DNA of 64,000 nt from Skeletonema tropicum (taxonomy: Eukaryota > Bacillariophyta > Thalassiosirophyceae > Thalassiosirales > Thalassiosiraceae), in NCBI GenBank assembly GCA_037178625.1, contig CM074139.1, positions 1,798,001 through 1,862,000 on the forward strand, given 5' to 3'. How positions within the stretch are numbered: the stretch's first letter is position 1; each line of letters begins with the position of its first letter. Below, in pieces: positions 10,546 to 21,486 of this stretch. The notes beneath the pieces were generated by a model. That model saw only the letters and a list, made by a program, of their open reading frames with translations. It did not search any database and had not been told where the DNA came from. A program made the position numbers and the translations under genes.

Positions 10546-12243
10546 ATGAAGATGATGAACAAGATACTTACCACTCTTCTTCTAGTGGTCTGCACTGCTG
10601 TCGCTGCTGCCAGTGCATCAGCCAGCAATGAATCAAAAATACAAGCGGCGTTGGATAACTTCGCTGCCCACTCGGATGAAATCTTAAAGCGTGCAATGAA
10701 AGAGGGCAGTGGCGGCGGCGCTGCTGCCATTGACACCGTGGGTATTGATGCCAATGGAGATATCCTATCTTCATCTTCGTCTTCAGCGGAATTATATGCA
10801 GATTTTGGGCTGAAAGCTGTCAATACAGAACTGAACAAAATTAACGAAAAATTGATGGAGGAACATGAAATGTACGAAGAGTACTTGCAAGCCTTTGAGG
10901 AATTAGCGGCAGAAAGTTATAATGGCGAAGATAGTAGTACGACAATCACTTATGACGACCTCGAGGAATGGGATGATATAGCTCCCGTCGTTGACAAATT
11001 AGAAGATGAAGAATTCTTCGATCTATGGTACAAAGCTACAGGATTAGAATCGGAGGAAGGTGAAATGAACTTTTATCAATTTTTCACATTCAATGATCTA
11101 TTGGATAATTTGGTAATGGCAAAGGTTGATTTCAAAGCTTTGACAAAACGCATGGGTAAACCAGAGATACCCTATGATAGACTACGCAAGTGGTCAGCCT
11201 TATCAGAGGACTTGTCAGATGATGAATTTAATGAATTGTGGAAGAACGCGGTGGGGGCAGACGCTGCTGCAAAGGGTGTCATGAATTATGAACAATTTCT
11301 AGTGTTTTGGGAGATTGCGGAAGAGTGGTTAGAACGAGATATTAGTGATGTTGTTGAGGAGGAGAAGGAGAGGCGGGAGAATTACTGGGTAAAGACAGGT
11401 AACAACAACAAAGATGTTCAAGTTGAAGAAGTGGATGATGATGGATATAACCTCCAAAAAATCGAATTGGAAGATATGCCAAGTTACTTCATTGCCGATA
11501 AAGACTTGCCAGAGGACATCAAGGCTGGTCTTAAATCAGATGATGAGGACATCCGGAATGAGGCAATGTTGCGCCGAAGGCTAGATCCAGATATGTGGGA
11601 ACATTTCTCATATTGGGATATTTATGCCTACTTTGGCTGTGAAATGGCGTTCGACTCGCCTCGTCCGCTTTGGACTGAACAACAATGGCGCGAGGTACGT
11701 GATTTATACCATGAATTCATCGAGGAGGATAAGAAGATTGGTCCCCCTGGGAAGGTTCGATCCTACCAATTCTCGAAGGATGAGGTTGACTTTTCGAAAA
11801 CTTTCATCCCGTTTCAAGCTGGTGAGAAGGGACGTGGCCTGCAAGCCGTCAGAGATATCCAGGCGGGAGAGTTGGTGTTCAAGGCCACCAACAATACTAT
11901 TGTGTTTAACTATGGGCATACTTGGAGGAAGCTTCTCTTTGCTATCAATGAACACTTCAATGATCCTGGTATGACGTGCGATATGCATGTGTGGTCTTGG
12001 GTACAAGATTTGTATGACGGTGGCCCAATAAAGGTGTTTATGGATTTGGATAGTGGCTCTTTGTTGAACGAGGGACGAGATGAAGCGGGTTGGGATCCTC
12101 CCAACGTGCAATGCGGGAAGCCGGATGCAACGCGCTGTGATTCGGACTACTATGCTTTCAGAGATATCAAGAAGGGAGATGAGTTGTTAATTGATTACAG
12201 AGAGTTTGCGTTCTTGGGCTCGTGGCCTTCAATCGGATTGTGA
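10546..12243 (+). CDS. Secretory SET-like domain protein (copy A)
   Basis: Single exon, 565 aa. The ATG at 10546 is chosen because it opens a signal peptide (MKMMNKILTTLLLVVCTAVAAASASA) and matches the start of the paralogue; the frame upstream has no ATG. Residues ~30-110 match the paralogue closely. Two related units (~125-185 and ~200-265), each with an acidic helix and a MN[FY][YE]QF segment, look like degenerate EF-hands. Residues ~420-555 resemble a SET domain: GEKGRGLQAVRDIQAGELVF at the start and FRDIKKGDELLIDYREF at the end. The canonical NH[SC] AdoMet motif is replaced by LLNEGRDEAGW, so activity is uncertain. If active it would be a lysine methyltransferase of the secretory pathway or plastid. 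An inverted paralogue lies at 34289-35968. Confidence 0.7.
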   Translation: MKMMNKILTTLLLVVCTAVAAASASASNESKIQAALDNFAAHSDEILKRAMKEGSGGGAAAIDTVGIDANGDILSSSSSSAELYADFGLKAVNTELNKINEKLMEEHEMYEEYLQAFEELAAESYNGEDSSTTITYDDLEEWDDIAPVVDKLEDEEFFDLWYKATGLESEEGEMNFYQFFTFNDLLDNLVMAKVDFKALTKRMGKPEIPYDRLRKWSALSEDLSDDEFNELWKNAVGADAAAKGVMNYEQFLVFWEIAEEWLERDISDVVEEEKERRENYWVKTGNNNKDVQVEEVDDDGYNLQKIELEDMPSYFIADKDLPEDIKAGLKSDDEDIRNEAMLRRRLDPDMWEHFSYWDIYAYFGCEMAFDSPRPLWTEQQWREVRDLYHEFIEEDKKIGPPGKVRSYQFSKDEVDFSKTFIPFQAGEKGRGLQAVRDIQAGELVFKATNNTIVFNYGHTWRKLLFAINEHFNDPGMTCDMHVWSWVQDLYDGGPIKVFMDLDSGSLLNEGRDEAGWDPPNVQCGKPDATRCDSDYYAFRDIKKGDELLIDYREFAFLGSWPSIGL

Positions 12244-12398
12244 TTGAGCGCATTCGTTGTATTTTAGGAATGATTTATTAAGTATCATTACACCTGTTAG
12301 TTGCACAACATATATTTACAGTTTGGTTGAGGGATGTTTCCTCAACCCGCTCTATCCTACATATATGTATTCCTTCTTTTGCTAGAGCTCTTGCCACC

Positions 12399-13571
12399 CT
12401 ATAATCTCAATCCCAAATCCTCATTCGTACACTCCTTTTTCAAATCCTCATTTTCTGCCATAACATTACGAAGGCGTCCCTGCAACTCTTGAATATCATC
12501 ATTCTGTTTTGCAATAGTCTCCGCAAAAGCATCCTTCTCCCGTTTCAGCACCTCACACTCCTCACTCTTACGATCGTGCTCATCATTCAACGCTTCGGTA
12601 GACCTCGTCAAAAAATCCATTCTCTGCCTCATATCCTCAGTAGAAGACTTTAGATCTTCATTCTCATTTGCAAGGGCTACATTCCGCTCTCGTAATTGCT
12701 GCATACAAAGCATGATGACATCGGAGAATCTAACCATGTCTGCATTGAGTTGTTCCAACTCCTGATGCTTTTCATCATGTGCGTCGTTTAGGGCTTCATT
12801 GGTGGAATTTGCGGTGTCGAGACGTTTCTTGGTTTGTGTCAATTCTTCTTTCAGTTGATTCACTTCATTTTGGAGAGTTTCAATTGTTGAGGCAGAGAAG
12901 TCACCGATGAACCCATCAAGACCAATGCTGCTATTATCAAAGAGGCGTTTCCTTGCATCAGCATCATCATTGCTAGTGGTGTCATCCCCAAACAATGCAG
13001 ATGAGACGATGCTTCCAAACTCACCGGATGTTTGTGCCTCTGAATCGTAAATGAATGATTGAGTGGGAAATTCCACCCAGGCATCCTCCTCGGTATCATC
13101 ATTGTCCTCGATAAGGAGCTCGGATCCGGCGTATATATTGGCTCGAAGAGGGGTGGTATGGATCTCCTTGTTGTGATTGGACGTAACTGGAGTTGAGTCA
13201 GTCGAGGAAAAGGATAATTCAGCTGTATCTGACACGTGTGACCCATCAGGAGACGAGAATAAGGTGTTAAATTGATTTGATGTCTGATCGATATTGTTCT
13301 TGCCAATCCTTAATGGTGACATGTCTGGAGAAGATTTGCTCTGGACAGGCAGCAGCAGCGGCTGAGGTGTTGGTACCATTGTTTTGTTGCTACGCTTGAT
13401 ACGTTGGGCTAAATTGTCCCGGCGCCTCCGAAAAATCTTAAGTAACGCATTTGCGGAGGTCGTCGACGACGATTTTTTATTCTTTCCGGACCATTTTTTT
13501 ATCATCTTGATGGGTGTGTCATCAGTTGTTAGTGGCGGCAGGCTGTGGAATGGTGTGTAAGGCGTTGTCAT
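12399..13571 (-). CDS. Coiled-coil protein, tandem copy 1
   Basis: Single exon, 390 aa, start ATG at 13571 conserved in copy 2. The N-terminal ~60 residues are basic (GKNKKSSSTTSANALLKIFRRRRDNLAQRIKRSNK). The middle (~90-215) is acidic and Ser/Thr rich. Residues ~225-385 form a long heptad coiled coil (TLQNEVNQLKEELTQTKKRL onward) containing three repeats of an ALNDAHDEK-type segment (ALNDAHDEKHQELEQL, ALNDEHDRKSEECEVL). No catalytic domain is seen. A structural or adaptor role is likely; I do not recognise a named family. Differences from copy 2 are substitutions and whole-codon indels, so both copies look maintained. Confidence 0.75.
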   Translation of the reverse strand: MTTPYTPFHSLPPLTTDDTPIKMIKKWSGKNKKSSSTTSANALLKIFRRRRDNLAQRIKRSNKTMVPTPQPLLLPVQSKSSPDMSPLRIGKNNIDQTSNQFNTLFSSPDGSHVSDTAELSFSSTDSTPVTSNHNKEIHTTPLRANIYAGSELLIEDNDDTEEDAWVEFPTQSFIYDSEAQTSGEFGSIVSSALFGDDTTSNDDADARKRLFDNSSIGLDGFIGDFSASTIETLQNEVNQLKEELTQTKKRLDTANSTNEALNDAHDEKHQELEQLNADMVRFSDVIMLCMQQLRERNVALANENEDLKSSTEDMRQRMDFLTRSTEALNDEHDRKSEECEVLKREKDAFAETIAKQNDDIQELQGRLRNVMAENEDLKKECTNEDLGLRL

Positions 13572-13932
13572 TCTATGTAATGTTAATGCGTCTTACTTTA
13601 TGGAGAATAATGACCGATGTGTGTGTGTGTGTTTTCCTGCGGAAAACCGGCGTCGCGCCTTGGTCCTCTGCCGCGCCGGGTTGTGGGTGGGGCTTTAGGT
13701 TATTTCTGTGCTACGGTAAACTACGTATCGTATCACTGGTTTTTGAACAAGAAAAGCATCTGTGAATGGCTGAGAAGACTCTTGAGTCGACTGAGACTGA
13801 GAGCTAAGTACTTCTTTGTGAAGTACATAGATCTACCACCTGTACTGTACAATACATATGAAATTTGTTCATCATTAAGTGACGACGCTGTTATCGGGCC
13901 ATTGTTGCTCTCATAGAGTGCTTGAATGGCAG

Positions 13933-14220
13933 CTAGTCCTGCTGAGCCGTTTGCCTTACAAACCGTTTGCTTGGGTCTGGGCTTTTGTAGGATCCCCCGT
14001 AGGGATAGTTTCGTTGTTTCGATTTCCAAATTGAATCAGCTCGTTCTAGGACAATGTTTGATGGGGTTCTAGTGAATGCTTGGTGAGCCATGTTGGAGGC
14101 GTTGGGAAATTTGGACTTGTCGATGTTGTGGAGGAAGTCGCCGTTTGGAGGTGTGTCGTAAGGAAGTAATTTATTGTAGGTCCGAAGAGTCCTAGAGTGG
14201 GCTGATAGGTGGTCTGCCAC
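13933..14220 (-). CDS. Small hypothetical protein, possibly interrupted
   Basis: 95-aa frame starting MADHLSAHSRTLRTYNKLLP with natural-looking composition, between the two coiled-coil genes. It ends at 13933. An overlapping frame (to 13733) continues with IQALYESNNGPITASSLNDEQISY, which also looks protein-like and suggests one gene split by a frameshift or an unrecognised splice. No family was recognised. Low confidence. Confidence 0.3.
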   Translation of the reverse strand: MADHLSAHSRTLRTYNKLLPYDTPPNGDFLHNIDKSKFPNASNMAHQAFTRTPSNIVLERADSIWKSKQRNYPYGGSYKSPDPSKRFVRQTAQQD

Positions 14221-14485
14221 GTAGCTACATAGAGAGGAAAAGAGGTACTATGTAGAGAGCTGCGCTTATTGCAGACTACTTAAGTGTATGTATGTATGCA
14301 AAGATGTCTCTCTGTAGAGTATCAGGTACAAACTACTCTAAGTTTGGACCCAGCCTCGAAAGCCCAAGTAAATTCGGCAGTGTCAGCCGGGTCGGGTGGG
14401 TTTCCCGAGCGATGCAGAAGCCGGAAGAAAGAGGAGAAAGACAAGTGTGACGAGGTCAAGTCTACCTGTGATGTTGTACTCCTAT

Positions 14486-14488
<3 letters not shown>

Positions 14489-14539
<51 letters not shown>
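14489..14539. repeat. (GT)n microsatellite, about 25 units
   Basis: Uninterrupted GT dinucleotide run. It is followed closely by a short AAT-type run (ATAATAATAATAA). Likely length-polymorphic. Confidence 0.97.
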
Positions 14540-14540
<1 letters not shown>

Positions 14541-14645
14541 CACGGGTAAATAATAATAATAACACTACGATGTAGGATGTTCAGACTGTTTCGACAACCC
14601 GACCCGCTCTATCCTATTCCTTCTTTTGTGAGAGCTCTTGCCACC

Positions 14646-15839
14646 CTATACTCTCAATCCCAAATCCTCATTCGTACACTTCTTTTTCAAATCTTCATTT
14701 TCTGCCATAACATTACGAAGGCGCCCCTCCAACTCTTGCATGTCATTATGCTGTTTTGCAACAGTCTCCGCAAAAGCATCCTTCTCCCGTTTCAGCACCT
14801 CACACTCCTCACTCTTACGATCGTGCGCATCATTCAAAGCTTCTGTAGACCTCGTCAAAAAATCCATTCTCTGCCTCATATCCTCAGTCGAAGACTTTAG
14901 CTCTTCATTCTCATTTGCAAGGGCTACATTCCGCTCTCGTAATTGCTGCATACAAAGCATGATGACATCGGAGAATCTATCCATGTCTGCATTGAGTTGT
15001 TCCAACTCTTGATGCTTTTCATCATGTGCGTCGTTTAGGGCTTCATTGGTGGAATTTGCGGTGTCGAGACGTTTCTTGGTTTGTGTCAATTCTTCTTTCA
15101 GTTCATTCACTTCATTTTGGAGAGTTTCAATGATGGATGTTGAGGCAGAGGAGTCATCGATGAACCCATCAAGATCAATGCTGCTATTATCAAAGAGGCG
15201 TTTCCTTGCATCAACATCATCATTGCTGTCGTTAGTAGTGGTGTCATCCCCAAACAATTCAGATGAGAGGATGCTACCAAACTCATCGGATGCTTGTACC
15301 TCTGAATCATAAATGAATGATTGAGTGGGAAATTCCACCCAGGCATCCCCCTCGGTATCATCATTTTCCTCGATAAGGAGCTCGGATCCGGCGTATATAT
15401 TGGCTCGAAGAGAGGCGGTATGGATCTCCTTGTTGTGATTGGACGTAACTAGAGTGGAGTCAGTTGAGGAAAGGGATAACTCAGCTGTATCTGACATGTG
15501 TGACCTATCAGGAGATGAGAATAATAAGGTGTTACATTGATTTGATGTCTGATCGATATTGTTCTTGCCAATCCTTAATGGTGACATGTCTGGAGAAGAT
15601 TTGCTCTGGACAGGCAGCAGCAGCGGCTGAGGTGTTGGTGTTGGTACCATTGTTTTGTTGCTATGCCTGATACGTTGGGCTAAATTGTCCCGGCGACTCC
15701 GAAAAATCTTGAGTAACGCATTTGCAGAGGTCGTCGACGACGATTTTTTATTCTTTCCCGACCATTTTATCATCTTGATGGATGTGTCATCAGTTGTTAG
15801 TGGCGGCAGGCTGTGGAATGGTGTGTAAGGCGTTGTCAT
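14646..15839 (-). CDS. Coiled-coil protein, tandem copy 2
   Basis: Single exon; the start at 15839 (MTTPYTPF) is chosen to match copy 1, although an in-frame ATG nine codons upstream (15866) is also open. It gives 397 aa. Organisation is the same as copy 1: basic N-terminus, acidic Ser-rich middle, C-terminal coiled coil. Indels relative to copy 1 are in whole codons: one Lys lost near residue 25, a TP pair gained near 70, three codons (NDS-type) gained near 210, and two near the start of the coiled coil. That pattern indicates selection for an open frame in both copies after duplication. Function unknown. Confidence 0.75.
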   Translation of the reverse strand: MTTPYTPFHSLPPLTTDDTSIKMIKWSGKNKKSSSTTSANALLKIFRSRRDNLAQRIRHSNKTMVPTPTPQPLLLPVQSKSSPDMSPLRIGKNNIDQTSNQCNTLLFSSPDRSHMSDTAELSLSSTDSTLVTSNHNKEIHTASLRANIYAGSELLIEENDDTEGDAWVEFPTQSFIYDSEVQASDEFGSILSSELFGDDTTTNDSNDDVDARKRLFDNSSIDLDGFIDDSSASTSIIETLQNEVNELKEELTQTKKRLDTANSTNEALNDAHDEKHQELEQLNADMDRFSDVIMLCMQQLRERNVALANENEELKSSTEDMRQRMDFLTRSTEALNDAHDRKSEECEVLKREKDAFAETVAKQHNDMQELEGRLRNVMAENEDLKKKCTNEDLGLRV

Positions 15840-15866
15840 TTTAATGTTAATGCGTCTTTGCCTCAT

Positions 15867-17826
15867 AAACAGTTTTGCAACTTCAACCCCACCTTCGGAT
15901 GAAGATTCTACCGATAGACCCGTAATAACAACTGCTCAGCAATGATTTCCCCAACTCCCCCCAACCTCAATATAAGTGTGAAGGTCACGCTGATTCAACG
16001 CTCTCTGTGCTTCGCTCGCGATTTTATGTTGAATTTGAGCTCCTAAGTACTGTACTATTGAGTTCAGCTTGCAAGTTTTTTTCAATATCAGGCTGTTGGT
16101 GGCAAGTAAGGTATCGATAAGATCCTAATGGCCAAGGGATGAAGATTACCACTGCAAGGAAGTTCAAAATCCTTCTAGTTACTGTGTTATTGAGGGTCGT
16201 AGGAAGCCATTTTTCCAATGGTCGGTCCATTTTTGATGTTGATGGCAAGTGAGTACCCCACGTACAAAGGAACTAGTATAAATTCAACCGGTACTGGTTC
16301 TTTATCGGAAGCCACACTCATTGACACAACTTCAAGAAGGAGCAATTTGGAGGAGGTTGCATAATTGCGACGCTTAGCACTTTTGCTACCCACATAAACA
16401 CAAACGGCGGTTAGATCAAAACATAGAGGAAGAACTGACGCGCGTTTAAAAAGAATGACGGAGTTAAAACTCCCACGAGAAAAAGAGTAAAGCGTCGCAC
16501 AAAATAGGTGCTTGCAAACTCATCTCAATGGAACAGTATGAGCGCGATTTTATCTTAGCTATTTAGCTATCTTATCATTACACAAGCTACCGTACATGAA
16601 AAACCATCACTACCATGGCATCCGACAGCGTAGACGCCGTTGCCTATTCTCAGCTAATACCGAGTCAATAATACGGTTTGATAGATTAAATCGCTTTTAT
16701 TGATACTTATAATAACAGGTTTATTTGGTCAGAACATTAGTACTCCTCTAGGACATTGCACGAGAGGCCCGCCGGATGAGTTGGGGTACTATGCTTGTAC
16801 TCGGAGTATTTGCAACTATTTTTGCAACCGTGTAATCACATACATGGTCACATAGTAGTCACGCATGTCAAATCACGTAAAAAGATTTGCAAGATGTGAT
16901 TTTTCTCCATGACCAAGACAAAGACACAAGACATGCCTACCATGACATCCGCTTCTTTTGCCCTTGGGTCGTCGTTCAGCCATCGCCATTGGCCATGAAA
17001 TGGTATTGCATATTGTGAGCTTCCGTCAGAGCCGTCGATCGTCGTCATTAGCGTTATACAATCACTGAGAGCATCATTGAAAAAGAGGCACGCGTCGTGC
17101 TTGCGCAGCATGTAAGTTTCTCACAGCAAATCAATCCAAACCAGAGGGAAGATCACATCTAGGACAACAGCATGGACGTGAGATGTTGTTTGAAATGTTA
17201 TCGTTGCTATCTCTGAGTGTGCTCAGACGAGTGGTCGTCAATGATGTTGTCGTCTAAGAGGGTGATGTGTGTTGCGCTTATCCCTGACATCCTATCATAT
17301 GGCAAAATGCTTTTCTATGATAAGTCGTACACACTTTCCGTCAATAATTAGTTGCTATTTAATGTTATGTTATTTGCAGTGTCTCGGGAAGATCTAATAT
17401 ATCCTATTACCCAATGCCATGAACATGTGTGCATTATGTGTGTTGAATTGGCTTTTCAAGTAAATTTTCATCTTCTGTTGCCAACTGACTCATCGATCAG
17501 TACGCTATCCATGTAGTGAGTGTGCCATCATTGTACCCCGTACATAATCCTCTATTATTACTCGTTTTTTATCACACCAAACGTGATATTTGTGTCGGCA
17601 CACATACACAATACATGTCAGCCACTGATGTATGGTATGGACGATATGTCTCTCTACTAGATGATCGATGCAACGTTCGACATCAGTCATACCATTCGAT
17701 TCAGCGGCCTTATGGGATCGTCATGCAATGTATTCTGCTATCGCAGGGTCGTAGATGATAGTGTGTTGATCTACTTAGCTGGGTGTATGGTGATCGGCGC
17801 CGGAGCGATGGAAAAGAAGTGTGACC
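15867..17826. other. Intergenic, at most weak ORFs
   Basis: Two short minus-strand frames have some protein-like character: 16187-16393 (68 aa, hydrophobic C-terminal half) and 16848-17111 (87 aa, with a GT donor candidate inside). Neither has a family match or a convincing gene structure, so they are not called. Confidence 0.5.
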
Positions 17827-18276
17827 GCTTCTGCTAAGATGGTCTCGAGAAGCAGGTAATTGCGAGGATCAATATGATGAAGTTGCTGAGTCGGTAAGAA
17901 CGGGAATCCTGACGGAAGAGAAAGACTTGTCTGTATGTCGCAACCAAGGAAACTCAACAGGAGCCAGGAGCTCCGTTCTGAACAACCATGAGATCAAAGT
18001 TGTTCCAATCGACCAGCAGCAGCATCGGAGAAGCTTAGAGTATTATCTGTGTGCCAGTGGGAAAGACCGTACAGCTTACCCAGTTGCATCTATCACAGAA
18101 AAAGATCTCATGGTTGTTCAGAACGGAGCTCCTGGCTCCTGTTGAGTTTCCTTGGTTGCGACATACAGACAAGTCTTTCTCTTCCGTCAGGATTCCCGTT
18201 CTTACCGACTCAGCAACTTCATCATATTGATCCTCGCAATTACCTGCTTCTCGAGACCATCTTATATAGCAGAAGC
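17827..18276. repeat. Long near-perfect inverted repeat (hairpin)
   Basis: Left arm 17827-17995 (169 bp) and right arm 18104-18276 (173 bp) are reverse complements. The only difference I see is a TATA insertion in the right arm near 18265. The loop is 17996-18103 (108 bp). Transcription would give a ~170-bp double-stranded stem. No TIR-flanking duplication or coding gene is apparent. It may be a fold-back element, a dsRNA/small-RNA source, or a recent inverted duplication. Confidence 0.95.
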
Positions 18277-18673
18277 ACGCCTCGGTCTTTGCGTCGCTGC
18301 TACTTGGAGTTCAAGAAGAGAAGTGGGTGAGATTGTGAGATATGTGATAGGTTGGATTGAATAAATAAATAAATTCTCTACTACGATTGGGGGTTATCAA
18401 CCCTTGCCCTGTACGAATACCAATGTCAGCTTTGAAATCCTAGCTTTGCCAGTCCGGTTAAGGCAGGTCATCTTGGCCCTTCTGGGTGGCCTCTCTCAAA
18501 GAGAGCGGGAGACCCAGACGGCGAGATCCTCTCAAATAAATGGAGGTAAAGAGAACAAGGTGCCATCCAAGTTCTCTAGATTCCTGCCCGTCCTGCGTCG
18601 CGCAAAGGTCGTAAGATTTCATCACAAAACAAAGGCGTGACGTGTCACGGCATAAACCCCCTCTCGGTGCCCC

Positions 18674-19147
18674 CTAGAGGGCTTTCGAGAAACGAAGCAT
18701 GGCCTTCACTGTGAGACGCAAGTCTGTGTAGACCTGCCTCATCGTAAGCCCGGCTTCTGTCCCTTTGGCTCGTTCCTTCTTCCTCCAGCGTCCCATCAAC
18801 TCAATTGTCGGCACATCAACTTTCTCCACCGTTGCCGTGGTAATAGCTCCTCGACGTGGGGAGCGCCACAAACTGAAGTTATCAATCTCCGCTGCCTGAA
18901 GAATAAGGTCTGGGTTAAGTTCCTTCACGGTTTCAACAAATCTCTTGAAAGTTGGATCAAAATAGGTAAATGTAGCTCTGCTCCCATCGTCCTTCGTGAA
19001 GAGCCAACCTTCCTTTCTTCCCTCTACTTCCAAAACACGCCACTCCATTCTGTCGAACCACTTCCTAAAAGGGAGGTTGCTTCTTGTTTTGTCTGCTATC
19101 GGGACGCAGTGCCAACGTTCATTCTTGGTGCATAAGACACACTGCGT
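18674..19147 (-). pseudogene. Tyrosine recombinase remnant (C-terminal catalytic half)
   Basis: Open frame from 19147 down to 18674, with the first ATG at 19048. The upstream part (WHCVPIADKTRSNLPFRKWF) reads in the same frame, so this is the tail of a longer protein. It carries the tyrosine-recombinase core of eukaryotic mobile elements: RSPRRGAITTA (the [H/R]xxR box, with Arg), then ELMGRWRKKERAKG, and the catalytic tyrosine in MRQVYTDLR. The N-terminal half with the first catalytic arginine is absent and the frame is closed upstream by TAA (19148-19150). Such proteins belong to Crypton- or DIRS-type elements or to related eukaryotic recombinases; I cannot tell which. Treated as a truncated relic. 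Confidence 0.65.
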
Positions 19148-21095
19148 TTACTTTGGGTTGCAAAAGTTGCAAAAAGCAGCTATTTTGCAAGTATTTTTGC
19201 AACTTCGGTTGCAAAATGACCATAAAATACCACAATTAAGACCGACATACCACGCTCCTGACCGTGATATATTTTTATTGTATAATCACGCTACGAATTC
19301 CTCTGTAGCTTTTGCTACTTGGGTTGCAAATCCGGGTTAATATAAGCTGTCTTCAGCTCTCGCGGATCCCCGTAGAATTTAATTCCTACCGTGAAAATAT
19401 ACCATTGACTCGACTCATCTCCCATCTCACTTCAAAACACAACATCCAACATCTTCACCATGATAGTAATATTTCACTCACATAGTCCAGTAGCAGCAGC
19501 TCGCAACAGAAATACAAAACAACAAATTCATCATTTGGCAACAAATAAAAATACTATCGGCTTCATATTCGATATATATCAGAGTCTGTTACCCAACCGC
19601 TGCTGAGAAACTCTTGCCACCGTCACGTCCCAAAAATCGTGTACGTCTCGTACCATCGCCACCCTTCAAGACTTATTTTAGGCCATGATAAAGAACACAA
19701 TAATGCAGTGAGATCATCCCTGACTTGGCGGTGATATGAAAGATGAGTATGTATGTAATCGAGGAGTATAAATCGCCGGCCTTGAGGATGCAACAAAAAT
19801 TATTTGACACAAGTTGCGTTGTCGATGATAAATGCAATTTTTGGGTATTTACCTCTCCTGGAGTATGGCACCGCCGCAGCAAATCGATCATGGAATGAAT
19901 GAAGAATGTTTTCATTCGCTACGCTACCGCCGATAATGAATATGATCTTGATTGCTTGGTTCTATTTTGTAAGCTTTATGAGGTTACATCATGATGATGA
20001 ATGTGTAGTGATGTAATGACGAGACACAACAACTCTGATTCAAAAGACGAACAATAACAAACCCAGCACCCATCAAACAACAATCCATAGGTGTAATGTG
20101 ATCGACAAGCAATGCAATTATATATCTTGGCAAGTTGATGGAACATATTTTTGTGTCGCCAGAATCCATTGCAAGTACAAACCCAATGAATGTAGGCATC
20201 AACTGATACATGAATGACTCAAAAGACAGAAGTACTACAGCAGCACCATACTGACGAATGCAAATGAAGAAACCAACACGCGACAAGATATAGACATCTA
20301 TGAATTTGACGGCCTTGTGACGATATTATTTCAGAACGTATAAATGATACTACTCATCGCATGCTGTTTAAAGATAATATGTTGTATATATGGATCGAAA
20401 TGAAAATGTAATGAGTTTCTCCAAGCTGTTGCTATCACTCAATTTAAATATCACATTACCATATTACTCTTCATTATCGGCACATCATTTCTAAACAGTT
20501 TCACAGTCCACTTCTCTTTGAGCGCATGTTTGCTGGTTGCTTCGTCCAGGATGGACTAATCTCCAATCTCCAAGTCTTGCTCACATGCCGTGAATTGTTG
20601 CAAGTCGCCCACATTGATCGCCTAATGATAAGTCTGATCTCGTAGAGCCTCGTGTAACTTTCATAAATGAATCAGGATGGTCTGCAGTAATACAATGCCG
20701 TCGGCAATGAATGATATTACTAAATTGAAGCATAACATCTGGACTTGATTCCAATTCGCGAGCGGAGAGTCATCTCTATAGCTAAATTCCTCTATGCTGA
20801 TCACAACATCAATTGACCGCTAGTCGTATTACTCTTGTTGGGATTTTATTTATCACAGACTTCCACAATTCATTGGTACATAGATCTGCCTCTATCCGAG
20901 AATGCCTCCTCCAACAATAATCGTAATTGACTGTCGTACCAACAAAGAGGCTACACTCAAGACTTCTGAAAATTAGCAATTGTGTTGTCGGCTGCACAAG
21001 CGCGATAATATTATACTGCTATCGGCTGATGAGGTGTCCAACTTGATCTGCTGTATCAGCAGTGTTGGGGCGTTGATTCTTCAGTACTATGTGAG
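19148..21095. other. Intergenic, no gene seen
   Basis: About 2 kb of A+T-rich DNA with only short, compositionally random frames. It ends at the insertion point of the first LTR retrotransposon. Confidence 0.6.
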
Positions 21096-21100
21096 ACTAT

Positions 21101-21486
21101 TGTCGTGGTCAGCTGCATCTGATGGTCTGACGTCACGACTACCGTTAGTGACTCTATCCGGGTTTAGGCGTGACACCTTAAATCAGTCATTGACGCGATC
21201 ATTCCTTTGGATGATCATGCCTTTGATGCCTCTTTTGTTTGGCGGAAGTCCAAGTAGTCGAAGTGTACTGTTGACGCTTTGCTCACTTATTCTCTGTCAG
21301 TGAAACATCTCTCTAGTTTACATCAAGTTTTAAAACAATAAATACCTCTTTTCTTGGTGGATCTACTCTTCTATTCATCGATAAGTCACTAGCTGACGAG
21401 TGGCAACTGTCACCAAAACCGTCCAGTACCGATAGGTCACTGGAGCTGTGGGAAGGAGCATCCACGGCAAGTAGCGATCTATCACA
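21101..21486 (+). repeat. 5' LTR of element 1
   Basis: 386 bp, TG...CA ends, matching 24982-25365. Contains AACAATAAAT near 21333, a possible polyadenylation signal region. Confidence 0.95.

Larger units (their letters stand above)
12345..15870 (-). repeat. Tandem duplication of a coiled-coil gene unit (~1.25 kb units)
   Basis: Unit 1 (about 12345-13600) and unit 2 (about 14595-15870) are direct copies. Similarity starts in the 3' flank (CCCGCTCTATCCTA...GAGCTCTTGCCACCCTATA) and ends just past the start codon. The ~1 kb spacer carries a small ORF and a GT microsatellite. Confidence 0.9.

Noticed and set aside
14322..14553. Frames with poly Cys-Val or Thr-His
   Set aside because: Translation of the GT microsatellite.
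16024..17111. Minus-strand frames of 68, 74 and 87 aa
   Set aside because: Some protein-like runs, but no family, splice model or conserved neighbour; left uncalled.
17775..18330. Two frames on opposite strands encoding the same ~40-aa peptide
   Set aside because: Explained by the long inverted repeat; no start, domain or gene context supports a protein.
20980..21303. 107-aa frame ending in the 5' LTR
   Set aside because: Its C-terminus equals that of the element ORF because it is LTR sequence; the upstream part is flanking DNA.
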